DNA from: Spirochaetia bacterium
GTDB taxonomy: Bacteria; Spirochaetota; Spirochaetia; Sphaerochaetales; Sphaerochaetaceae
Assembly (NCBI GenBank): GCA_009929055.1
Contig: SABI01000129.1
Coordinates: forward strand, 1-6,874
Direction of reading: 5' to 3'
Length of the DNA: 6,874 nucleotides
This document shows, one piece after another, positions 1-6,340 of this stretch (position 1 is the stretch's first letter; the number at the start of each line of letters is the position of its first letter). Made by a program: the position numbers and the translations under genes. Below the pieces are notes generated by a model. That model was given only the letters and a program-made list of their open reading frames with translations, was not told where the DNA came from and did not search any database.

Positions 1-671
1 GTTCCATCATTTACAAGCCCTGCCCCTAACCCCTCTACCGCTTTATCATTAGCTGTGGCAACTACTGGTAGTCCTTCTGGAATCTCTGTTGCTAAACTTG
101 CTTTATCTGTCATGTAGCCAAGAATTGTTGAAGGATCAACTAGTTCAAAAAGCATCTCTCTTGGAGTTGTATATGAGTCAAACACTTTTCCATCTTCAAA
201 CCACTCTAAGGTGTTGGTATCTATTGGCCAAGGTCCTACATAATTGGACCTTGTATCCTTTGTCTCTCCAGTTAATCGGTGAGTTAGATACCCAGTAGTA
301 GTAGTCACATAGCGTACATTATCATCATCATGTTCATATGGACGAGACAAGCGTAAGTCCATCCAACTTTGAATCGGTGATGCTAATTCTCCATCCTCTT
401 TTATAAGTGCTCTACAGCAGCGAATCGACCCAAGGCCTACCCCAATGATATCTTTTTTATCATAAGGGAACTTTTTAAATGTCTCATGGCATGCTTCTTT
501 GAGGGTATCCCATAAATCGTCATCAGGATGTTCAGCTCGCGAGTCTCCATAGAGAACCATTGGTCTTAATTGGACTGTGTGGGAACAAATTTCTGTCCCC
601 ACTGTATCAAAAATTGCTACTTTTGTGCTTTGAGTTCCCCCATCAATAGCAATTATATATCTATTTGTCAT
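1..671 (-). CDS. ygcE: FGGY-family carbohydrate kinase, YgcE-like (3' end cut by window edge)
   Basis: Only the first 223 codons are present; the frame is open to the left edge, so the C-terminal half of a protein usually near 490-500 residues lies outside. FGGY kinases transfer the ATP gamma-phosphate to a sugar, polyol or sugar acid in the cytoplasm. Visible family marks are the N-terminal phosphate loop DGGTQSTK (10-17), GDSRAEHP (42-49), the substrate-side WMDLR (103-107), GYLTHRLTGE (127-136) and ATANDK (205-210), whose Asp209 matches the catalytic base. The ATG at 669-671 is preceded by a modest GGGAAAAGG. The gene lies 36 nt after the SDR stop and is the last operon gene visible. Its position beside a YgcW-type SDR makes it the YgcE counterpart; the substrate is unknown. 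The family call is firm, the orthology likely. Confidence 0.9.
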   Translation of the reverse strand, partial: MTNRYIIAIDGGTQSTKVAIFDTVGTEICSHTVQLRPMVLYGDSRAEHPDDDLWDTLKEACHETFKKFPYDKKDIIGVGLGSIRCCRALIKEDGELASPIQSWMDLRLSRPYEHDDDNVRYVTTTTGYLTHRLTGETKDTRSNYVGPWPIDTNTLEWFEDGKVFDSYTTPREMLFELVDPSTILGYMTDKASLATEIPEGLPVVATANDKAVEGLGAGLVNDG

Positions 672-707
672 AACCTTTTCCCAACTTTTGTGTAATATTT
701 TTTCTAC

Positions 708-1487
708 TTAACGCATGAGGTATCCACCGTCAACGGTGAGTACTGTTCCATTTACATAATCTGATGCTCTACTCGAAAGGAATATGGTTGCTCCCATTAA
801 ATCAGCAGTAAAGCCCCAACGATTAGCAGGAATGTGAGAAAGGATTTCTGCGTTGCGTTTTACATCTTTTCGGGTCATTTCTGTCAGTGGTGTGGCGTAG
901 TATCCTGGAGCTATTGCATTGACTTGAATATTCCATTGTCCTAATTCATCACACATAGCTTTAGTGAGACCAACTATTCCATGTTTAGTTGCAGCATAAG
1001 CAGGAGACCATTGTCCTCCGAGGAAGGAGAAAAGAGATCCAATGTTTATGACTTTTCCACTTTCTTGCTTGATCATGTAGGAGCATGATTCGTGAATCAT
1101 ATCAAAAGCAGCGGTAAGGTTAATTGCAATCATTTTATCCCACTCTTTACGAGTGTATTTTGTCACATCTTGTACGTTAATACTAATTCCAGCACAGTTA
1201 ACAAGGATATCGATACTTCCCCACGTTTCTACACAGGCTTCGACAATTCTTTTGCACTCACCATCTTTGGTGATATCTGCTTCCATGAATTTATATTCTA
1301 CACCACAGCCTTCAACTAATCTTTTGGTTGATCCATCATCATCTGCTAAACTTGGTACGAGGACATTAGCGCCCCCTTTTGCTAGGGCTGTACAAAAAGC
1401 TTGTCCAAGCCCTCCATTTCCACCGGTAACAATAGCGTTTTTCCCTTTAAGGGAAAAGAAATCCATATTAAAATCATTTACATTCAT
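708..1487 (-). CDS. ygcW: Short-chain dehydrogenase/reductase, YgcW-like (KduD/gluconate 5-dehydrogenase group)
   Basis: This is a 259-residue classical SDR, expected to be a soluble NAD(P)-dependent alcohol/ketone oxidoreductase. It has the cofactor loop TGGNGGLG (21-28), Asp61, NCAG (97-100), Asn123, Ser151 and the YAATK catalytic pair Tyr164/Lys168. The C-terminal part, with IAPGYYAT, IPANRWG, DLMG and YVNG, resembles KduD and gluconate 5-dehydrogenase. The N-terminal MDFFSLKG and the SLF-FLGGQWSPAY stretch match my memory of E. coli YgcW closely. I chose ATG 1487 because AAGGAG (1495-1500) sits 7 nt upstream. A start at 1514 would add nine basic residues with no family support. The gene overlaps the ETF alpha gene by 14 nt, so translation is probably coupled. 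NCAG replaces the usual NNAG. The natural substrate is not known; it probably acts on a product or precursor of the FAD oxidoreductase. Confidence 0.93.
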   Translation of the reverse strand: MNVNDFNMDFFSLKGKNAIVTGGNGGLGQAFCTALAKGGANVLVPSLADDDGSTKRLVEGCGVEYKFMEADITKDGECKRIVEACVETWGSIDILVNCAGISINVQDVTKYTRKEWDKMIAINLTAAFDMIHESCSYMIKQESGKVINIGSLFSFLGGQWSPAYAATKHGIVGLTKAMCDELGQWNIQVNAIAPGYYATPLTEMTRKDVKRNAEILSHIPANRWGFTADLMGATIFLSSRASDYVNGTVLTVDGGYLMR

Positions 1488-2430
1488 TGTCGTTCTCCTT
1501 TTTAATTTTTTCAATCATTTTTTGTATGAATGTGTAGGCATCACCTTCGACAACAATATTTGAAAGGCTACAAATAGGGGCCTCTTTGTTTGTATTGACT
1601 GAGATGATGTAATCAACATTATGTAGGCCTTCAATGTGTTGAAGAGCACCATAGATTCCTAATGCTATATAGAGGGTGGGACTCACAGTTTTTCCCGACT
1701 GTCCAACTTGGAAGTTTCTAGAGAGAAGTCCTTTATCGACAATCGCTCTACTAGCACTCACTTGAGCATCTAATAGTGTAGCTAGGGGAAGAAGGGTATC
1801 AAAGTACTTCTCTACTCCACCACCACCTGATATAAGAACTTTACTTTCTCTTATATCGTACTCTATGCTCTTTTCTTTTCTCTCTATCACTCTCATCCCT
1901 GTTCTTCTATAGGTAAGGTTATGTAGGGTGATAACTTGTGTTTCTAATCTCTTTTGTCCTTTGTATCTAAAGATACCAGGGCGAACTGTTAACATAATTG
2001 GTCCGCTTCCGGTAATCTGTATACACGCCATAATTCTTCCACTATAAGCGGGTCGTATTAATTCAAGTCCTTTAGCCCCATGAGCAATTTTAGTCACGTC
2101 TGCTACAAGCCCAGTATTGAGAAGCATTGCTACTCGTGGAGCAAGTATCCTCGAGTAGTGTGTTGCAGGGATGAGGATAGTATCAAATGAATAGGTTTTG
2201 TGAAGGTGAGATATAATGTCACTTACAGCAATTTGATCAAAATAAGTGATTTGTTCATCAGAGTATGAGAGTACCACATCAAATTTATTGATTAATGGAG
2301 TATGTTCACTATTAATAATGAGAGCATATGTTTCATATGGTTCATCCTGGTAGATTTCTCTAGCAGTTTCTAGTAAGTCTATTCCATCTTGAACATATTC
2401 TGTTTCTATATAAATTAATGATTTTTTCAT
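1474..2430 (-). CDS. ygcQ: Electron transfer flavoprotein alpha subunit, YgcQ-like
   Basis: This 318-residue protein is an EtfA without an N-terminal ferredoxin extension. It should pair with the adjacent beta subunit and bind FAD in its C-terminal domain, taking electrons from the FAD oxidoreductase of this operon. The C-terminal FAD site is intact: ASR with Arg228, QVGQSGKTVSP (241-251) with Ser245, and QH with His265. By my alignment from memory these match human ETF alpha Arg249, Thr266 and His286. The N-terminal domain keeps LNTGLVADVT (104-113), RPAYSGRIMA (126-135) and TVRPGIF (148-154). SGGGG (201-205) replaces the usual SGGRG, and ADVT replaces the common ADCT, so it is a divergent family member. 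It starts 2 nt after the beta subunit stop and ends inside the SDR gene. The ETF alpha call is firm; orthology to YgcQ rests on context and overall fit. Confidence 0.92.
   Translation of the reverse strand: MKKSLIYIETEYVQDGIDLLETAREIYQDEPYETYALIINSEHTPLINKFDVVLSYSDEQITYFDQIAVSDIISHLHKTYSFDTILIPATHYSRILAPRVAMLLNTGLVADVTKIAHGAKGLELIRPAYSGRIMACIQITGSGPIMLTVRPGIFRYKGQKRLETQVITLHNLTYRRTGMRVIERKEKSIEYDIRESKVLISGGGGVEKYFDTLLPLATLLDAQVSASRAIVDKGLLSRNFQVGQSGKTVSPTLYIALGIYGALQHIEGLHNVDYIISVNTNKEAPICSLSNIVVEGDAYTFIQKMIEKIKKENDNECK
1495..1500 (-). promoter_or_regulatory. Ribosome binding site fixing the SDR start
   Basis: AAGGAG reads on the minus strand 7 nt before ATG 1487, and lies inside the last codons of the ETF alpha gene. 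It decides in favour of the 259-residue SDR over the longer 268-residue reading frame. Confidence 0.8.
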
Positions 2431-2432
2431 AA

Positions 2433-3227
2433 TTAGATAAACTTCTTCTCTTTGAGGAACTCATAGACAGTATCTATTCCCCCTTGATCTGTAGAAACAA
2501 CTACTTTCTTTCTCTCTTGCCACTCTTTTGTGTAGGTTCGAGCAACCTTTGTTTTAGACCCTTTTAAGCCCACTTCATCTTCACTAAACATAAGTTCTTT
2601 GTTAGTGATACGAGTTAATCGGTCTTTCACATCGAGATGTAAATTCTTATATCTTACATAAGGCAATCTATAAGGTGCTTCTCGTGTGATACTCAGTATT
2701 GCTGGCTGGTCTATCTCAAAGGTAGTGATAGAGGACTCTTCTTCTACTTCTATTATTGCTGATTGTGTAGAAAAACTCTCTTCATCAATTCGAGAGATAA
2801 ACGATGTTTGATTCAATCCTAATAAGCTTGCAATTTGGGAAGGAACGTGGGAAGTATCCCCATCTATTGCATGAGAGCCTGTTAAAATCGTATCAAAGGA
2901 TGCTGAATTAAGATATCTTGCAATTATGTGACTCGTTGCCCAGGTATCGCTTCCTGCATACAATTTATCGGTAATAATTGTTGCAGTATCGACCCCTACT
3001 CTAAGGATATCTTCTAGTAAAGGAATAATAGTCTGTGGTGCCATAGTTACGACTTCAATATGGGTTTCAGGATTTCTCTTTTTCATATTGAGGGCGAAAC
3101 CAATGGCACATGCATCATCAGGGTTTATCATCATCTGGCTGTTTTCTCGGATGATGATATGCCTTTGGTGATCATAGGTAAAGTTATCTACATCTGGGAC
3201 AAACTTTACTACACAGATTATTTTCAT
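2433..3227 (-). CDS. ygcR: Electron transfer flavoprotein beta subunit, YgcR-like
   Basis: This 264-residue protein has the usual EtfB layout: an N-terminal VVKFVPD (6-12), INPDD (34-38), AIDGDT (120-125) followed by a VPSQ segment, and the C-terminal GLKGSKTKVAR (220-230) typical of the beta-subunit arm. With EtfA it would form a soluble heterodimer carrying electrons from a flavin dehydrogenase. AIDGDT is the version found in clostridial ETFs such as those of lactate and caffeyl-CoA systems. Mitochondrial-type ETFs have AIDDD here and bind AMP. This makes a second FAD in the beta subunit possible but does not prove it. The start codon overlaps the transporter stop as ATGA, with no clear Shine-Dalgarno, so translation probably depends on ribosomes arriving from the transporter gene. 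Confidence 0.92.
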   Translation of the reverse strand: MKIICVVKFVPDVDNFTYDHQRHIIIRENSQMMINPDDACAIGFALNMKKRNPETHIEVVTMAPQTIIPLLEDILRVGVDTATIITDKLYAGSDTWATSHIIARYLNSASFDTILTGSHAIDGDTSHVPSQIASLLGLNQTSFISRIDEESFSTQSAIIEVEEESSITTFEIDQPAILSITREAPYRLPYVRYKNLHLDVKDRLTRITNKELMFSEDEVGLKGSKTKVARTYTKEWQERKKVVVSTDQGGIDTVYEFLKEKKFI

Positions 3228-4528
3228 TTTGTTACCATTACAGGTTCTACTATTATTTTAGCAAGGGAAGCTTTATGCATTCTATTATAGACTATAATAA
3301 TTAACACGCCAGCTACACCTAAAGCAGCACTTACGAGGAAATAGGCATTATATCCCCCATTATCACCAAATGTATTCCATAAAGCGGTATTCATTTGAGG
3401 AAGGATGATATCTGGTAAGTACCCAATAAAAGAGATAAGGCCAATAGCTGTTCCCATCATACTAGCTTGAATTTTAGATTGACCAAGGATTGACCAGTAT
3501 GTACCACGAATAGCATACAAGAAGGCACCAAGGAGAATAATCAATACGTAAAAGAGCATTGGGGAGGTTGTTACAGGGGTAATAGCAGTAATTACTAATA
3601 ATACTGATCCACCAATAATAGCACCACTAATCGTCTTTGTTCGACCAATTTTGTCTGCAAGGAATCCACCAATGAATCCACCAACTGGGCGCATCCATAA
3701 TACAATAACGGTAACTGTTCCTACCGTAACAGCACTGACGCCAACGTTTGTTTGTAAGAATCCACCAACATAATAGACTGTCCAATAGACTGCGTATCCC
3801 ATGAAAATGATTCCACCCATGAGGTATACAAATTTATTTTTCAAAAGAGTTCCTACATCGGCTAAGTGGAACTTTTCTGATTCAGCTCGTTCACCTTTAT
3901 GTTCAGCATGTTTTGATAATTTTTCATCATTTTCGACGAAAATAGCAATAAGAACACCTGTTACCAAAGTAATTGCTGAATAGAGGGTGATGACGAACAC
4001 AAGGGCACTTGTTTTATCAGCAACAGTTGTACTTGTTCCAAGAATTGCAGCAAAGAATGCAAGACCAAGAGTCCCCATAAGAGCTTCAATAACACCACGT
4101 CCACCATCTAAAATCCCAAAGAATCGTCCTTCTTCACTCGATTTAGCGAGCATTTTGACAATCTTCATATGAGAACTCCAGAAAGTAAACACAGAGAAAA
4201 TTCCCCAAAGTATGAAAATAATATTTACAGCACCTTTGCTAGGAACCTGGGCGAACCAGAAACCACACACTGCTGTACCAATTAATGAGATAGAAATGAG
4301 CCATTTAGCTGAAAATCTATCACTAAGCAATCCACTTGGGATATACCCAACAACGAATGCCATACCTAGTAGAGAATAGAAATTGTTTAAGTCAGGTAGT
4401 CCTAAATTAAACACAGTAAGCATTGTCTCCTGATAATTCGTTCTTAAGTAAATAACGGGATAAATTACCCCTGCAGCCAATACAATCAGAAAGAACTGAA
4501 AATACCGTCGCATGTTTTCCTTTTTCAT
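3224..4528 (-). CDS. ygcS: Major facilitator superfamily transporter, YgcS-like
   Basis: This 434-residue membrane protein has about twelve hydrophobic segments in two halves, joined by a charged cytoplasmic loop (about 198-232). MFS motif A appears twice: GLLSDRFSAKW (66-76) and GGFLADKIGRTK (287-298). It most likely imports the substrate of the operon, probably by proton symport; both points are inferred. Two starts are possible. ATG 4528 has AAGGGAG 5 nt upstream, and ATG 4513 (MRRYFQ) has AAGGA 4 nt upstream. I kept the longer form because its site is at least as good. A 105-nt spacer with a strong hairpin separates it from the FAD oxidoreductase gene, and it overlaps the ETF beta gene by 4 nt. 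Membership of the YgcS group is inferred from gene order and general resemblance; the substrate cannot be read from the sequence. Confidence 0.88.
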   Translation of the reverse strand: MKKENMRRYFQFFLIVLAAGVIYPVIYLRTNYQETMLTVFNLGLPDLNNFYSLLGMAFVVGYIPSGLLSDRFSAKWLISISLIGTAVCGFWFAQVPSKGAVNIIFILWGIFSVFTFWSSHMKIVKMLAKSSEEGRFFGILDGGRGVIEALMGTLGLAFFAAILGTSTTVADKTSALVFVITLYSAITLVTGVLIAIFVENDEKLSKHAEHKGERAESEKFHLADVGTLLKNKFVYLMGGIIFMGYAVYWTVYYVGGFLQTNVGVSAVTVGTVTVIVLWMRPVGGFIGGFLADKIGRTKTISGAIIGGSVLLVITAITPVTTSPMLFYVLIILLGAFLYAIRGTYWSILGQSKIQASMMGTAIGLISFIGYLPDIILPQMNTALWNTFGDNGGYNAYFLVSAALGVAGVLIIIVYNRMHKASLAKIIVEPVMVTK

Positions 4529-4561
4529 ACGTACTCCCTTTTGTAAGATTTTTTTATTTCA

Positions 4562-4599
4562 AAGAGAGAGAGAACGGATACTGTACGTTCTCTTCTCTT
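4562..4599 (-). other. Strong intercistronic hairpin between the FAD oxidoreductase and transporter genes
   Basis: Arms 4562-4576 (AAGAGAGAGAGAACG) and 4586-4599 (CGTTCTCTTCTCTT) pair as a 14-bp stem with one bulged base and a 9-nt loop. In the operon transcript the stem is followed by an A-rich run, not a U-tract, so it is not a standard intrinsic terminator. It lies about 21 nt before the transporter ribosome binding site. A role in mRNA processing, 3'-end protection of the first cistron or partial attenuation is inferred. The remainder of the 105-nt spacer shows no gene or clear promoter. Confidence 0.7.
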
Positions 4600-4633
4600 G
4601 TGAATTTTTGTTTACTTCATTACCTCACTGAGG

Positions 4634-6106
4634 TTATTGAATATATTTCAATCCTTCTTCTTCTGGAAAAATTGTTCCAAAATTCATAATTTTGTTGGGA
4701 TCAAAAGCTTCTTTTAATTTTTCAAGCATATAGTAAGCTGACCCATGTTCTTCCTTTGTCCACTCACTCCTATATTTTCCAATACCATGATGATGACACA
4801 TTGATCCTCCAAATTTTAGAGTTTCTTCTACGATGATTCTTTGAAGTGGATGGTGATAAATAATTAATTCGTCTTCTGGTTCACAAAGTATGTTGTAGTT
4901 GTAGACAAAATACATATTGGTTCCATTTAGGTAGCTATGAGATGAGTGTCCACCTAGCATAGTAAGGTCTTTAGCTCGGCTAAATTCACTTTTCACCCTT
5001 GCTATAACTGAGTTATAAATCTTAGGAATAGTTTCCCAATCAGCAGATATTTCAGTCGTGAAGCCTGAGTGGGAGTCGTTGTCTATCATGCCAAGCATCT
5101 CATCATCAATATCTTTTTGGGACCAGTTAAGGTGGTCAAACCAATCTGCTATCAAACTACTCTCTACTTGTTTAATAATTCCATCTTTGAATTTCTCAAC
5201 AGCCTCTTCGATTGCTTCTATAGTGGCTGCAACTATTTTCTTTGGCCCTTCTGCCATAAATAAGAGAACACATTTATTTTCATAGAAATGGTAGAAGTGT
5301 TGTGCTGCATCTTCTTCTGAATATGTTCTTGCAACAGAGGGTCTAAATCCATTGACCATCACTTCTCGTAAGACTTTGATTCCTGTTTCAACATCTTTAA
5401 TTAAGTATCCATGGAATTTGTTATTTTCTGGGTAGTGTCTAAAGATCTTTATGGTAACTTCGGTAATGTAACAAAGTGTCCCTTCATTTCCAATTGCGAT
5501 GTGTCTAATATCGGGGCCACCAGCTCGTCTTGAAACGTTTTTGATTCTTGAAACATGGCCATCGGGGAATACACATTCTAGTCCAACTACCATGTCTTCA
5601 ATGCCTCCATAGAGGGTTGAAAATTGTCCAATACTTCTTGTAGCTACGAGGCCACCATATTTTGCTACTGGCTTAGATTGTGGTGAGTGACCTGTTGTAC
5701 AGCCAACTTTTCTTAGTTCATCTTCAAGTTGTTGAAGAGGAACCCCTGCTTGCACTGTGGCTTGTGAGTTATAAGGGTCAATTTTAATAATTTTATCAAG
5801 GTGAAGAGAGTCAATAACAATGGTGGTTTCTTTCCAGTTTTCAAGTCCACCTTCTGTTGCAGTCTTTCCTCCCCTAGGGATGACGTTAATACCATTATTA
5901 TTACAATAGATGAGCAGTTCACTCACTTCTTGTGTGTTTTTGGGATAGACAATTGCTAATGGGGCTGGTACATCTAAGACCTTTCTCGCTTTAGCATACT
6001 TTTTATATCTATCAGCAGAAGCATCATATAAATCATCATGATTTGTGTTTATTTGAGATGCTGATAAGATATTCTTTAATTCTTCTAATACTGTGTTGGA
6101 ATTCAA
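4634..6106 (-). CDS. ygcU: FAD-linked oxidoreductase of the VAO/AGPS type, YgcU-like
   Basis: This 490-residue protein belongs to the vanillyl-alcohol oxidase/PCMH flavoprotein fold. It has an N-terminal FAD-binding domain (about 49-220) and a C-terminal FAD-oxidase domain (about 225-485). FAD-contact segments are PRGGKTATEGG (77-87), GHSPQS (139-144), and GGLVATRSIG (151-160) with IEDMVVG (169-175). The C-terminal HHHGIGK (438-444) is the triple-His signature of alkyldihydroxyacetone-phosphate synthases. FDPNKIMNFG (468-477) closes the domain. No signal peptide or membrane segment is seen, so it should be cytoplasmic. Several long blocks match my memory of E. coli YgcU. It probably oxidises a hydroxyl of a polyol, sugar acid or 2-hydroxy acid and passes electrons to the ETF pair; ether-lipid synthesis is unlikely in this context. 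The start is TTG, fixed by AGGAGG 8 nt upstream; the first internal Met is far downstream. Confidence 0.93.
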   Translation of the reverse strand: MNSNTVLEELKNILSASQINTNHDDLYDASADRYKKYAKARKVLDVPAPLAIVYPKNTQEVSELLIYCNNNGINVIPRGGKTATEGGLENWKETTIVIDSLHLDKIIKIDPYNSQATVQAGVPLQQLEDELRKVGCTTGHSPQSKPVAKYGGLVATRSIGQFSTLYGGIEDMVVGLECVFPDGHVSRIKNVSRRAGGPDIRHIAIGNEGTLCYITEVTIKIFRHYPENNKFHGYLIKDVETGIKVLREVMVNGFRPSVARTYSEEDAAQHFYHFYENKCVLLFMAEGPKKIVAATIEAIEEAVEKFKDGIIKQVESSLIADWFDHLNWSQKDIDDEMLGMIDNDSHSGFTTEISADWETIPKIYNSVIARVKSEFSRAKDLTMLGGHSSHSYLNGTNMYFVYNYNILCEPEDELIIYHHPLQRIIVEETLKFGGSMCHHHGIGKYRSEWTKEEHGSAYYMLEKLKEAFDPNKIMNFGTIFPEEEGLKYIQ

Positions 6107-6114
6107 AAAATTTT

Positions 6115-6120
6115 CCTCCT
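6115..6120 (-). promoter_or_regulatory. Ribosome binding site for the TTG-started FAD oxidoreductase
   Basis: A perfect AGGAGG on the minus strand lies 8 nt before the TTG at 6106-6104. It fixes the non-ATG start of the first operon gene. Confidence 0.85.
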
Positions 6121-6130
6121 AAGTGATTTT

Positions 6131-6174
6131 TTCAAAAAGATTTTTACCTTGTAATCTTTTAAGAACTTTTTGAA
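6131..6174 (-). promoter_or_regulatory. Inverted repeats in the operon 5' leader
   Basis: TTCAAAAAG (6131-6139) and CTTTTTGAA (6166-6174) are perfect 9-nt inverted arms. A second pair, AAAAGAT (6135-6141) and ATCTTTT (6154-6160), shares bases 6135-6139 with the first. The two hairpins therefore exclude each other. They sit in the predicted leader (about 6107-6177), upstream of the ribosome binding site. The arms are AT-rich, so stability and function are uncertain. Confidence 0.4.
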
Positions 6175-6183
6175 TGTAAGGCA

Positions 6184-6212
6184 ATTGTAAATCAGGTTTT
6201 TCGTGCCGTCAA
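6184..6212 (-). promoter_or_regulatory. Sigma-A-type promoter of the six-gene operon
   Basis: On the minus strand, TTGACG (6212-6207) and TACAAT (6189-6184) are separated by exactly 17 nt, each one mismatch from consensus. Transcription would start near 6177, giving a leader of about 70 nt. AT-rich DNA and the two palindromes lie just upstream of the -35 box. Confidence 0.8.
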
Positions 6213-6220
6213 CATTTATT

Positions 6221-6234
6221 TGGAAAATTTTCTA
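6221..6234. promoter_or_regulatory. Candidate operator 1 (imperfect palindrome)
   Basis: TGGAAAATTTTCTA is a 6-2-6 palindrome with one mismatch. Bases 6220-6240 match 6260-6280 at 19 of 21 positions. Its centre lies about 50 bp upstream of the predicted operon start, 8 bp from the -35 box. Binding by the adjacent RpiR protein is inferred; GAAA/TTTC half-sites are plausible for that family. Confidence 0.6.
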
Positions 6235-6260
6235 TTTTATTTTATTCATAACATATTTAT

Positions 6261-6274
6261 TGGAAAACTTTCCA
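6261..6274. promoter_or_regulatory. Candidate operator 2 (perfect palindrome)
   Basis: TGGAAAACTTTCCA is a perfect 6-2-6 palindrome placed exactly 40 bp from operator 1, close to four helical turns. It lies about 90 bp upstream of the predicted operon start and about 74 bp upstream of the predicted regulator start. It does not overlap either best core promoter, which fits activation or looping better than simple blocking. Confidence 0.65.
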
Positions 6275-6329
6275 TTTTATATAACAAATAAAGCTTAGGG
6301 TGATAGATTTTAATTAAACAAAAGAGTAG

Positions 6330-6335
6330 TATAAT
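6330..6335 (+). promoter_or_regulatory. Consensus -10 box for the divergent regulator
   Basis: A perfect TATAAT lies 5 nt before the regulator ATG, so transcription would begin at or next to the start codon. No good -35 box is seen at 16-18 nt; the best, TTTTAA at 6308-6313, matches 3 of 6. The promoter may be weak or need an activator, or a different upstream promoter may be used. Confidence 0.5.
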
Positions 6336-6340
6336 ATATT

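Noticed and set aside
89..298. Plus-strand open frame of 69 codons opposite the sugar kinase.
   Set aside because: The opposite strand encodes a clear FGGY kinase; this frame has no family features.
1488..1514. Nine-residue N-terminal extension of the SDR (start at ATG 1514).
   Set aside because: The extension is Lys/Arg-rich without family support, and AAGGAG is placed ideally for ATG 1487, not for 1514.
1153..1563. Plus-strand open frame of 136 codons opposite the SDR gene.
   Set aside because: It is antisense to a well-supported SDR, shows no domain, and has composition expected from a shadow frame.
4562..4599. Intergenic hairpin as an intrinsic terminator of the operon transcript.
   Set aside because: On the transcribed strand it is followed by UUUGAAAUAAAAAAA, not a U-tract, and the downstream genes fit the same operon with no clear internal promoter.
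4622..4634. Perfect short palindrome ACCTCACTGAGGT at the end of the FAD oxidoreductase gene.
   Set aside because: Arms of 6 bp with a 1-base centre cannot form a useful hairpin, there is no T-tract, and it overlaps the stop codon; probably chance.
5713..5922. Minus-strand open frame of 69 codons inside the FAD oxidoreductase gene.
   Set aside because: It lies in another frame of a conserved FAD-binding domain and has no recognisable motif.
4634..6106. Ether-lipid (plasmalogen) synthesis role for the AGPS-like enzyme.
   Set aside because: The neighbours are a transporter, ETF subunits, an SDR and a sugar kinase, with no lipid genes; the close match is to YgcU, not to lipid synthases.
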